A stretch of 64,000 nt of DNA from Eubacterium sp. CAG:251 (GCA_000436835.1 FR889116.1:1-64000), one strand, 5' to 3'. Counted from the stretch's first letter, positions 38,601-46,305 are shown. Notes: generated by a model from the sequence alone, not told the origin. Translations and numbers: made by a program.

Positions 38601-39935
38601 ATGGTAGAATTTATTTATCAATTTTTTGAACTGTTTGCTACATTTATCGAAGGCGTTTTAGCAATATTCGTTTCAACCAGCCTTGCAGGCAGAAAGTTAA
38701 GTATAAAACAAAATATACTTTATGGTTTGAGTATGTCAATCATATATACCATTCTCATTACATTATTAAATAAATGGCAAGTTTTTTCTTTTACCACAAT
38801 AGCAATTGCCATTGCCTTTACTTTTGTTGCAATATATTTCACAACAAAAGGTAGTTTTTGGTATAAAGCATGTGCTGCAATGCTAACTTGGTTTTTCATA
38901 CATGCATCTGACTATATAGTATCGTATACATTAATAATGCTGTTTGGCAAATCAGCCGATGTTTCCATCGGCATACAGTTAATACTTAATCCGGGTACCA
39001 ACAGATTAGTTTATATACTTGTAAATAAATCTCTGCAAATAGCTTTGTTCTTAGCGTTCAGTAAATTTTACATAAAACTGAAATTATTAAATAAGAAAAG
39101 TATTATCTTACTTTTTTCTGTTACAACTTTATCATATATAGTTATGTCTATATTGACGAATTTGATTTTAACCGGCTCACTTTTAGCACTGCAAATTGCC
39201 GTAATATTTTCATTGTTTTTTATACTTATAACAATTTCGATATCAATTATATCTATAACTATAAGTACTAAATATCAAAATGAAAAAAGTGAAAAAGAAC
39301 TTATGTCAATGGCAAATATGATGCTTGAAAAAAATTATATTCAAATGAAGGAATCTCAGGATATAATCAGAAAACAAGTGCATGATTTTAAAAACCATAT
39401 AAGAACACTTAACGGAATGTTAGAGGATAATTCAAATGCAAAAGAATATACAAAAGAATTATTGTCTGCATCATATCAGCAAGCACAATATTGTCATAGC
39501 GGAAATGATATAATAGATTCTATTATAAATTGCAAAATGAATGAAGCAGCTGAGAATAACATAGAATTTATTCACAAAATACATCTTAATTCACAACTAT
39601 ATATTTCATTTGCTGATATATGTGCAATTCTTGCTAATCAAATAGATAATGCCATAGAGGCTTGTGTTAAAATACCAAACGATAAAGAAAGATTTGTAAA
39701 AGTTGAAATTTGGAATAAAGAATCATTTGTGTTTTTTAAAGTTACAAATACAGTTTTTCAAAATCCATTTGATAATTCACATAATCTGAAAACAACTAAA
39801 GACAATAGTGATTATATGCATGGTTTTGGAATAAAAAACATTCAGGAAACTGCATCTAAATATGGCGGAACATTAAAAAATGATTACTCAAACAATTGCT
39901 TTATTTCGCTTGTTATGGTTTCAAACAACGAATAA
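38601..39935 (+). CDS. agrC: AgrC-like sensor histidine kinase
   Basis: 444 residues. The N-terminal six-TM sensor (about 5-220) is followed by a dimerisation helix with His261 in QVHDFKNHIRTL and a GHKL ATPase domain (NQIDNAIEAC for the N box, HGFGIKNIQ for the G box) of the HATPase_c_5 type. It probably detects the cyclic peptide made from agrD. The start has GGAG 6 nt upstream. Confidence 0.92.
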   Translation: MVEFIYQFFELFATFIEGVLAIFVSTSLAGRKLSIKQNILYGLSMSIIYTILITLLNKWQVFSFTTIAIAIAFTFVAIYFTTKGSFWYKACAAMLTWFFIHASDYIVSYTLIMLFGKSADVSIGIQLILNPGTNRLVYILVNKSLQIALFLAFSKFYIKLKLLNKKSIILLFSVTTLSYIVMSILTNLILTGSLLALQIAVIFSLFFILITISISIISITISTKYQNEKSEKELMSMANMMLEKNYIQMKESQDIIRKQVHDFKNHIRTLNGMLEDNSNAKEYTKELLSASYQQAQYCHSGNDIIDSIINCKMNEAAENNIEFIHKIHLNSQLYISFADICAILANQIDNAIEACVKIPNDKERFVKVEIWNKESFVFFKVTNTVFQNPFDNSHNLKTTKDNSDYMHGFGIKNIQETASKYGGTLKNDYSNNCFISLVMVSNNE

Positions 39936-39959
39936 CACATAAAATTTAACCAAATAAAC

Positions 39960-40025
39960 AAAAACATCCCCGCAAACATTAAAACTCGTTATTATAAATT
40001 CGAGAAATGTTTGTGGGGTGTTTTT
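39960..40025 (+). terminator. Terminator-like hairpin abutting the agrB start
   Basis: A long stem (about 39961-39980 with 40005-40022) with an inner CTCG/CGAG stem-loop is followed by GTTTTT directly before the agrB ATG. It would end agrAC transcripts or attenuate agrBD. Confidence 0.65.
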
Positions 40026-40619
40026 ATGTTAACCAAATATGCTGCATATCTGACAAACAGATTAAATAACCATATAAATATTTCAGACAATGAAAAAGAG
40101 ATTTATATTTACGGGTTTGAATTATTGCTTTCAAATTCATTTACAATGCTTATAATCTTAGTGATCTCAATTTTGTTTGGAAATATATTTTACATATTAT
40201 CGTTTGTTTGGTTCTTTTTTATACCACGGTTGTTTTGCGGAGGTCTGCACGCTAACACTCATCTGAAATGCACATTAATGAGCAATGCAATATTTATATC
40301 TGTAGTAATTATTTCAAAATTTCTTATATATTTCAATTTAGAAGTTTTTATTGTTCTACTTTTAGTGCCATCCATGATTGTTACCTCTGTTTTTTCACCG
40401 GTTATTAATAAGAATCATCCAATAAGCGATAAAACATATAAAAGAAATAGAGTAATTTCGTTATCATTATCTTTAATTAACTTTGCAATAATTATATTTG
40501 CACTTTATATAACAAATAACGAAATCGTTATTTGTTCTGCATTGTCATTCATATGGGTAACCATATTGATATTTATAGAAAAGTTAAAACAAAGGAGGAC
40601 CCAAAATGGAATCAATTAG
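40026..40619 (+). CDS. agrB: AgrB-like peptide protease/transporter
   Basis: 197 residues with five to six TM helices. The catalytic pair His75 and Cys82 lies in LFCGGLHANTHLKC, at the spacing of seven seen in S. aureus AgrB. It cuts the C-terminal part of AgrD and forms the thiolactone. The ATG at 40026 is preferred over a TTG at 40011, which lies inside the terminator-like stem. It overlaps agrD by 14 nt. Confidence 0.93.
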   Translation: MLTKYAAYLTNRLNNHINISDNEKEIYIYGFELLLSNSFTMLIILVISILFGNIFYILSFVWFFFIPRLFCGGLHANTHLKCTLMSNAIFISVVIISKFLIYFNLEVFIVLLLVPSMIVTSVFSPVINKNHPISDKTYKRNRVISLSLSLINFAIIIFALYITNNEIVICSALSFIWVTILIFIEKLKQRRTQNGIN

Positions 40620-40725
40620 CAAAATAATTTCAGACATTATAAAGTCAATTGCTGAGATGGGTGCAGGCTGTGCTTCATCCGGTCTGTGCTACGAGCCCAA
40701 AATGCCGGAATCATTGAAAAAGTAA
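40606..40725 (+). CDS. agrD: AgrD autoinducer propeptide (39 aa)
   Basis: Too short for usual gene lists. AAAGGAGG lies 6 nt upstream of the ATG. The layout is an amphipathic N-terminal helix (SISKIISDIIKSIAEM), a central GAGCASSGLC segment and the charged C-terminal recognition tail YEPKMPESLKK, which is the AgrD pattern of Clostridia. The mature signal would be a ring started by Cys22 or Cys28. It overlaps agrB and is followed by a terminator. Confidence 0.92.
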   Translation: MESISKIISDIIKSIAEMGAGCASSGLCYEPKMPESLKK

Positions 40726-40733
40726 AATAATAT

Positions 40734-40775
40734 AAATTGGGGAAAGTACATCTGACTTTTCCCAATTTTATTTTA
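40734..40775 (+). terminator. Terminator of agrBD
   Basis: The stem AAATTGGGGAAAGT / ACTTTTCCCAATTT (40734-40768) is followed by TATTTTA. It may also serve the convergent gene at 40794. Confidence 0.85.
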
Positions 40776-40793
40776 TAATAGAATTTTACTTCA

Positions 40794-41828
40794 TTAAATA
40801 TTAGTATAATGCCTATCCTTACTATACGGCACGAAATTATTAGCTTCAATTTCAAGTTGATTTAATAATTCATATGCTGATAAGTCACCTTGCTTGTATT
40901 CCTTAATTTTAGGTTCAAACATATCCAACCAATCGTAATAATCATAAAAGAAATCGTATTCATCAAGTTTGCTTCTGTTGCAGTACATCAGGATTCTGTG
41001 TTTTTCAGAATTATATTTCTTCAGCACAGGATCACTGTCAATATTATCTTTGAATTTTGCTTTAGCACCTTCTTTTTTGCAGGTGCTGTTATTCTCGGTT
41101 ACTCTGTCGCAATACAGCGTAACTCTTTTTGTTTTCGGTTCAAAGAATCTATTGCAGTAATTGCATACTGCAAGATTAGGTTTTGATGCAAAATAATATG
41201 TTGCTAACAGCGAGTAGAGTATTTCTGCTGAGCTTACCAAATAGGTTTGATGCACTTCACCATCTTCATAACACAAGTCAACATTGATATTAAAATTACA
41301 CAGTCTCTCAAGCACAGGCAGATTTTTTCTGTCTGTGTATTTTAATTGCTGTTCACTGAAATCTTCAAAAAGAAGTTGTAAATCACGCTGAAGAATAATG
41401 ATTCCGTCGAGTTCATCCCATAGCTCATTCATCGGCGTTATGAAGTCGAGCATCATTAAATTGTTCAATGAATAACTTGTATCAATAAATGTGTTAAGAG
41501 AATAAACAAGTAATGGTAAATCACAATTTACTTTATCAACGATTTCTCTGAAAATATTAATATAATCATTAAATAATTTAAGAGCAGTATCGTTATTTTG
41601 ATTAAGTATATCATCATAAATTTTTTGCAATTCTTTTTTATACTCAAAAACAAATCTGAAATCATATTCAATAAATCTGTTCAGTTCATTAAAAACACTA
41701 TCTTCAACATCAATCATATTTGTATCTGTGCTTAACATAGGATTTGATTTTGCGTAAAAGGTTTTATTATCACTGCTGAATGTTACTTGCAATGCAAGAT
41801 AATTCTCGTTCAAATCTTCCATTCTCAT
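40794..41828 (-). CDS. DUF6076-like protein with C-terminal zinc-finger cysteines
   Basis: 344 residues. The first 200 are helical and acidic. A Cys cluster (CNYCNRFFEPKTKR, then YCDR and TCKKEGAK) looks like a CGNR-type zinc finger. This matches my memory of DUF6076 proteins, which are common in clostridial accessory DNA. The function is unknown; a nucleic-acid role is possible. It is convergent with agrBD and divergent from the mob genes, with an AAGGCGG site before the ATG. Confidence 0.65.
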   Translation of the reverse strand: MRMEDLNENYLALQVTFSSDNKTFYAKSNPMLSTDTNMIDVEDSVFNELNRFIEYDFRFVFEYKKELQKIYDDILNQNNDTALKLFNDYINIFREIVDKVNCDLPLLVYSLNTFIDTSYSLNNLMMLDFITPMNELWDELDGIIILQRDLQLLFEDFSEQQLKYTDRKNLPVLERLCNFNINVDLCYEDGEVHQTYLVSSAEILYSLLATYYFASKPNLAVCNYCNRFFEPKTKRVTLYCDRVTENNSTCKKEGAKAKFKDNIDSDPVLKKYNSEKHRILMYCNRSKLDEYDFFYDYYDWLDMFEPKIKEYKQGDLSAYELLNQLEIEANNFVPYSKDRHYTNI

Positions 41829-41897
41829 ATTTGTACCGCCTTGTCAAAATCATTATATCAAAATTTTTCGATTAATAATCTATCACGCTAAGGTCTT

Positions 41898-41927
41898 TTG
41901 AAAAATTAAATCGAATGCTACTATAAT
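41898..41927 (+). promoter_or_regulatory. Promoter of the mobilization genes
   Basis: TTGAAA (41898-41903), 18-bp spacer, TATAAT (41922-41927). Confidence 0.6.
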
Positions 41928-42005
41928 AACAGAAAGAAATGATCACGACAATGATATATTTCAGATTAGAGATTCTTTTTTTCAGAATAAAAAAGGAGTG
42001 AACTT

Positions 42006-42032
42006 ATGATTGTATTAAATAACTATCCCTAA
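42006..42032 (+). CDS. 8-residue leader peptide candidate
   Basis: AAAGGAG lies 9 nt before an ATG that encodes MIVLNNYP and stops inside a hairpin (42023-42040). The gene-like site with a tiny frame suggests a leader peptide controlling the mob genes. It could be chance. Confidence 0.35.
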   Translation: MIVLNNYP

Positions 42033-42140
42033 GGGGATAGGCAAGCATATTGTTTGTATATACGCTCAAGCGATACAAACAGTTATCCGGGAGTACCCGG
42101 AACCCCTTTAAATTGACAGTGGTGTAATCCACAGAAAGAG
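42023..42140 (+). other. Candidate oriT region (stacked inverted repeats before mobC)
   Basis: Four inverted repeats follow one another: CTATCCC/GGGGATAG, TGTTTGTAT/ATACAAACA with an inner CGCT/AGCG, CCGGG/CCCGG and GTGG/CCAC. They lie directly upstream of the MobC-like and relaxase genes, the normal place for oriT. The nick site is not identified. Confidence 0.5.
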
Positions 42141-42169
42141 AGGTACAAACTAAAAACAATAAAACTAAA

Positions 42170-42463
42170 ATGGTTGCAATGCGTTTTCGTGAAAACGATT
42201 ACAATACAATCAAAAGAAAAGCAGATAAAGCAAATCTTAACTTTACTGAATTCGTTACAAAATCCGCATTAAATAAACCGATAACTATCATTGATGGTTT
42301 GGGCGATGTTCTGAAAGAGCAAAAAGCAATCGGAAGGAATCTTAATCAGCTCACAACACTTTGCAATATGGGTAAGATTGAGTGTCCTGATTTAACTGAA
42401 ATGATTAACCGATATTCAGCAGTGTATGACTGTTTAAACGATATTTCAGAGAGGTGCAGCTAA
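42170..42463 (+). CDS. mobC: MobC-like relaxosome accessory protein
   Basis: 97 residues with an N-terminal ribbon-helix-helix segment (MRFRENDYNTIKRKADKANLNFTEFV) and a helical C-terminus with GRNLNQL, as in MobC/BfmC-type proteins that open oriT for the relaxase. It overlaps or abuts the relaxase start. The ATG at 42170 lacks a close ribosome binding site; GAGAGG lies 24 nt upstream and the frame is open back to it, so a non-ATG start is possible. Confidence 0.8.
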   Translation: MVAMRFRENDYNTIKRKADKANLNFTEFVTKSALNKPITIIDGLGDVLKEQKAIGRNLNQLTTLCNMGKIECPDLTEMINRYSAVYDCLNDISERCS

Positions 42464-43765
42464 ATGGCTACCTTCACAGCAATATCAAATAAAACGCAGA
42501 ACAGGACAGCAATGAGAAAGGTTCTGGACTATGTAATGCAGGATTACAAAACTGTGGATAACGGAGTTAAATTAGTTAGTGGACAGAACTGTATTCCGAA
42601 TAGTGCTTACTCAGAATTTATGGCAACAAAGAATCAGTATGGCAAAGCAAACGGAGTATTCTTCAAACAGTATGTTCAATCATTCAAACCGAATACTGCA
42701 ACACCCGAAATCATTCATCAGATAGGAATTGAAACGGCAAAATATTTTAACGGATTTGAGGTTGTAGTAGCAACGCACATTGACAGAGATCATTGGCATA
42801 ATCACTTTGTAGTAAACAGCGTAAACTGTGAAACTGGATTAAAAATACAAATCAATGAAAAAGGTTTGAAAGAATTGAGAAATTACTCCGATAGTATATG
42901 TCAAAAATTTGAAATTGAAACTTTAAAACCATATACAATACCAAAACAAAAGGCTATGAATACAAGAGAATACAGAGCGGCAATGAAAGGTGAAAGCTGG
43001 AAGTTCGCACTAATGGCTATGATTGACCAGACAATGAAATATTGCAGGACAAAAGACGAATTTAGAAAATATATGAAACGATACGGATATGATGTCAAAT
43101 GGCAGGATAACTACAAGTACATTACCTATACTTGTCCGAACAACATGAAATGCCGTGACATCAGATTACACGAAGAGAAATACAGAAAGGAGAACATGGA
43201 GCTTGAGTTTGAATTACGAGGAGCTCAAACGAAGGAACGATACGAATATCAACAAGCTGCAGAATGCACCGAGTATAACGATAATAGATCAGGAACTGTG
43301 GCAGACACTGATAGACTTGAACAAAGACCAAACGACATTGCTGGAGGATACAGCAGATATACAGACAGTGAAAACCTGTACAGAGAATTCAAAGAAAGCA
43401 GTGAAAACGGAACTGATAAATCAAACGAATTCTCTGAAAGCGAAGATAGAGGATTTAGAGAAACAGGTTGGGAATCTGAACGAGAGTATCTCTTCAGTGG
43501 AGAAGCGATTGAAGAAGACGGACAATATATCGGAAGAACTGAAACAGAAATGGTTACCACTACTGATTGGAGTACCGACAGCAGTACAAATCCTATCCTG
43601 GACAGTTTATATACTCTGGCAAGTGCTGCAAAAATAATACAAAAACCAACAACAAAAACGCCAAGACAAGCAAAAAACAAAAAGAAAGGTCTTGGGCAAA
43701 GAGAAGATGACCACAGCGGAGATTATCAGAATAACAATGAACTCTACTATGGACCATCTATGTAA
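42464..43765 (+). CDS. MOBP-type relaxase
   Basis: 433 residues. The N-terminal relaxase domain (1-245) has the candidate catalytic Tyr23 (LDYVMQ) and the metal triad in HIDRDHWHNHFVVN (His105, His112, His114). Residues after about 250 are polar, Glu/Ser/Thr-rich and probably disordered. This coincides with a second frame coding for a coiled-coil/TM protein. It should nick oriT and pilot the strand during mobilization. Confidence 0.92.
   Translation: MATFTAISNKTQNRTAMRKVLDYVMQDYKTVDNGVKLVSGQNCIPNSAYSEFMATKNQYGKANGVFFKQYVQSFKPNTATPEIIHQIGIETAKYFNGFEVVVATHIDRDHWHNHFVVNSVNCETGLKIQINEKGLKELRNYSDSICQKFEIETLKPYTIPKQKAMNTREYRAAMKGESWKFALMAMIDQTMKYCRTKDEFRKYMKRYGYDVKWQDNYKYITYTCPNNMKCRDIRLHEEKYRKENMELEFELRGAQTKERYEYQQAAECTEYNDNRSGTVADTDRLEQRPNDIAGGYSRYTDSENLYREFKESSENGTDKSNEFSESEDRGFRETGWESEREYLFSGEAIEEDGQYIGRTETEMVTTTDWSTDSSTNPILDSLYTLASAAKIIQKPTTKTPRQAKNKKKGLGQREDDHSGDYQNNNELYYGPSM
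43203..43637 (+). CDS. MobB-like coiled-coil/TM protein nested in the relaxase gene
   Basis: About 144 residues in another frame of the relaxase 3' half. A TTG at 43203 has AAAGGAG 10 nt upstream; the frame also opens at an ATG at 43155. The product has a long coiled coil (LIDLNKDQ to SVEKRLKK) and a C-terminal hydrophobic helix (LPLLIGVPTAVQILSWTVYILW). In RSF1010/R1162 and ColE1, mobB lies inside mobA in another frame, and R1162 MobB has a membrane segment. The same design here suggests a true gene linking the relaxosome to the coupling protein. Confidence 0.55.
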   Translation: MSLNYEELKRRNDTNINKLQNAPSITIIDQELWQTLIDLNKDQTTLLEDTADIQTVKTCTENSKKAVKTELINQTNSLKAKIEDLEKQVGNLNESISSVEKRLKKTDNISEELKQKWLPLLIGVPTAVQILSWTVYILWQVLQK

Positions 43766-43889
43766 CAAAACAAAAGTCACGGTGATTATTCACCGGGCAG
43801 AAAGGATATTATGATAACTGAAAATATGAATACAGGAAATAAAACGAGATAGGAGTAATATAGAAAACTAATAAAAGAACTGTTGTCTT

Positions 43890-44045
43890 ATGGCAACAAA
43901 CAAAGATAAAATCTATGAAGAATTAAATCTATCAAAGGAAGATTTACAATCATTAGTAAGATGCTTTCTACCAGATATCCAAGCGTACTTCAAATCAGAA
44001 GAAGGCATAAAAGCTTATGAAGATTGGGAGAAAGAAAATCCATAA
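43890..44045 (+). CDS. Small 51-residue protein downstream of the relaxase
   Basis: Acidic helical protein (MATNKDKIYEELNLSKEDLQ ... KAYEDWEKENP) with one Cys. Small acidic proteins of this kind often follow relaxases in clostridial elements. The ribosome binding site is weak. A 12-codon frame with a better site lies just before it (43811-43849). Function unknown. Confidence 0.5.
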   Translation: MATNKDKIYEELNLSKEDLQSLVRCFLPDIQAYFKSEEGIKAYEDWEKENP

Positions 44046-44064
44046 ACGAATATTCAGCGAGGGC

Positions 44065-46077
44065 TTAGTCCTCGCTGTTACTAGTTATTGCATTAGTAAG
44101 TTTATCAACAGTTTCTTTACTTTTTTCTTCTGAACTTAATTTAATTTTTGATATTATTTCATCTCTGTCCAGTTTCAATTTATCCAAACAAAAACTATGG
44201 CTAATCTCAAAACTCTTAAATACATCATCCCATGTAAGTGCATAAATCTCGTAATTCTCTGTAATATTGACTAATCCAAGCTTGCCTCGATCTTTGAATG
44301 TGTCATATTTTGCTTTTACATCATCATCGACTTCCTTACAAACAGCAATAAACTTCCATCTTCTGTGTATGCCATTGAATGGAGAATTACGACGCACATA
44401 ATCCATATAGTCCTCAATTTGTCTCAATACAGTCTTGGTCAATGGGACTTTAGGTGCTTTTAATTCAACAACAATATTTTCTTCAATTGCAGTTTCATGT
44501 GAATTTTCTGTTTTGCGAGAACCACATAAAAATATATCCATTCGTCTATTTAATTCTTGATCCGAATCCAATTTTGAATCAGGTTTGCTTGCTCCATAGA
44601 GTATATTTAAGTATCCCTCAAGAGCTCGTGTCATGGTTTTATCTGCACTTGCAAGGTTATATTTTTCTCCAAAAAGCCAGTAGTTTTGCTCAACGATTTT
44701 TTGAATATGATCACGCTCATTTGTGAATTTATCTAAATCATATATCAATGTTTTTAATGTTTCAATTATTCTGTATCGGTTTTCAATAAAACTGATTGTT
44801 TCAATAATATTTTCTAATTGTGTTTTGTTAAGTATACTTGCAAATTGTTTGCGCTGTTCTGTTGATAAATTAACAATTTGATTTATTATGTCAAGTACAC
44901 TTTCTCTTTCTTCCGATGACAATAACAAATTTAAAAATGCTAGTAATGATTTTTCCTGAACTTCTTTGAGTTTATAAAAGATTCTTGGCTCAGCACAGTA
45001 TAATGCTTTTGTTACAGTTTTCAAATCATTTTTTCTATATTGACCGTAAATATCACTTGAAAACACCGGAAATGTTTTTCTTTCATCAATCATTTTTTCA
45101 ATTTCGGTATCAGCTTTTCCGGACATATAGATATCAATTTTTCTTGAAATCAAATCTAAAACAATTTTATTGAGTTCTTTGATTATTCCTTGTCCATCAT
45201 CTGGTCCACCAAATGTCATTTGAGGTGAATCAATTTTTTCAACATCTAATTTATTAAAGAAGTTAGATTTGATAAATACGCTATGATTAAAATCAATAGT
45301 ATTTCTGTTATATGTTGTTGTGTTTTTTCCTTTAATTGAATTATTATCATCTAAATAATAACAACAGAATTTTTCTTTAATTTTAGCATTCCAAACAATT
45401 AGATTAATTTTAAAATCATGTCCAAAAATATTTACATTAATTTCTTCACTTAAATTTGTATTAATGTATGAAGAATAATCTAATACTTGACCATTAACAT
45501 GTAAACTTGTATTTTTATTTAAGTAAAGATACCATGCAAATTCAGTCAACAAATAATTTGTAAACTCTTCTGATTGCAAATCATTTAAATCAAAACCAAA
45601 AACATTCAATAATGTAGCAATTGTACCTGTACCTTTAATAGTAGGTTGTGGTTCACTACAATCAATAAACTCTTTGCTTGAATCAGATAAACTTAACTCA
45701 TATTCATAATTTGTTTGAGTTTCAGTATCAGAATAAACAGTTTTCCACAGAACATCAGAAGCACAACACATAAAAGAAAAACGTCCCTTTCCTTTATTTG
45801 CTTTAGATTTTGCTTTAAGTGATAAAGAATTTTTTTGTGATGCTAGAAAAGTTCCAAATGTATTGTCAAGATTATTGAAATTAATTCCATCACCATTATC
45901 TGCAATAGATATAATATCACCACCATCTAACTGGTTGTGTTTCCATTCTAATTCAACATTCTTAGCATTTGCTTCAAAACCATTCCAAATGTATTCACAA
46001 ATAGCCTCTTTATAATCTTTAGTTATGCCAGAGGTCTCAATGCTTTGGTTTTTTACACTTAATGGAATCCTTCTCAT
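44065..46077 (-). CDS. GHKL (Hsp90/MutL-like) ATPase fused to a PD-(D/E)XK nuclease domain
   Basis: 670 residues. The GHKL ATPase has the N box (Glu28, Asn32 in CEYIWNGFEAN), G1 DNGDGI (60-65) and G2 KGKGRF (95-100). A long helical transducer follows. The C-terminal 200 residues carry a Shedu/DUF4263-like nuclease pattern: QNYWLFGEKY, an Asp in RRMDIFLCG, then VVELKAPK (E-x-K) and QIEDYMDYV. One-gene proteins of this build resemble MORC-like ATPases of restriction and phage-defence islands. It lies alone at the right end of the mobile element with AAGGAG before the ATG. Defence is inferred. Confidence 0.75.
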   Translation of the reverse strand: MRRIPLSVKNQSIETSGITKDYKEAICEYIWNGFEANAKNVELEWKHNQLDGGDIISIADNGDGINFNNLDNTFGTFLASQKNSLSLKAKSKANKGKGRFSFMCCASDVLWKTVYSDTETQTNYEYELSLSDSSKEFIDCSEPQPTIKGTGTIATLLNVFGFDLNDLQSEEFTNYLLTEFAWYLYLNKNTSLHVNGQVLDYSSYINTNLSEEINVNIFGHDFKINLIVWNAKIKEKFCCYYLDDNNSIKGKNTTTYNRNTIDFNHSVFIKSNFFNKLDVEKIDSPQMTFGGPDDGQGIIKELNKIVLDLISRKIDIYMSGKADTEIEKMIDERKTFPVFSSDIYGQYRKNDLKTVTKALYCAEPRIFYKLKEVQEKSLLAFLNLLLSSEERESVLDIINQIVNLSTEQRKQFASILNKTQLENIIETISFIENRYRIIETLKTLIYDLDKFTNERDHIQKIVEQNYWLFGEKYNLASADKTMTRALEGYLNILYGASKPDSKLDSDQELNRRMDIFLCGSRKTENSHETAIEENIVVELKAPKVPLTKTVLRQIEDYMDYVRRNSPFNGIHRRWKFIAVCKEVDDDVKAKYDTFKDRGKLGLVNITENYEIYALTWDDVFKSFEISHSFCLDKLKLDRDEIISKIKLSSEEKSKETVDKLTNAITSNSED

Positions 46078-46180
46078 TCTTCATTCTCCTTATAGGTCAT
46101 AACTTCATTATAGATTACATTATTATATGTGTCAAACAAAAAGTTAATATTCATCAAATTTGGGCCTATTTATAAACAAA

Positions 46181-46212
46181 AAATCCGAACACACCATCTT
46201 TGATGATGAAGT
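46181..46212 (-). terminator. Terminator after tRNA-Pro(CGG), brought by the element
   Basis: The stem AAAATCCGAAC / GTTCGGATTTT lies 17 nt after the tRNA 3' end on minus and ends in a T-rich stretch. Confidence 0.75.
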
Positions 46213-46228
46213 TCGGATTTTTCTTGTT

Positions 46229-46305
46229 TGGTCGAGGTGACAAGACTTGAACTTGCGGCCTCTGCGTCCCGAACGCAGCGCTCTACCAAGCTGAGCTACA
46301 CCTCG
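46229..46305 (-). tRNA. tRNA-Pro (anticodon CGG)
   Basis: Minus strand: acceptor CGAGGTG/CACCTCG, D-arm, anticodon stem CTGCG/CGCAG with loop TTCGGGA, T-arm with TTCAAGT and encoded CCA. The last 12 nt are the right attachment core of the mobile element (46229-46240). Confidence 0.95.

Larger units (their letters stand above)
30683..46240. mobile_element. Integrative mobilizable element in tRNA-Pro(CGG)
   Basis: Bounded by 12-bp direct repeats at the tRNA 3' end. It encodes a large serine recombinase at the left end and a MobC-like protein, MOBP relaxase and oriT-like region near 42 kb. No type IV secretion genes, ATPase or replication genes are seen, so transfer would need a helper. Cargo: agr quorum-sensing set, secreted peptide with ABC transporter, SLATT-like and DUF6076 proteins, and a GHKL-nuclease protein. 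It is visibly more AT-rich than the flanking genes, which fits horizontal transfer. Confidence 0.8.

Noticed and set aside
36411..40725. Lanthipeptide or sactipeptide gene cluster
   Set aside because: No LanB, LanM, radical-SAM or GG-leader protease/transporter gene is present.
40637..40855. 72-codon minus frame opposite agrD
   Set aside because: It spans the agrD gene and the terminator on the other strand. No ribosome binding site.
30683..46240. Full conjugative element (ICE)
   Set aside because: No VirB4, coupling protein or other secretion genes were found, only relaxase-type genes, so a mobilizable element is the better reading.
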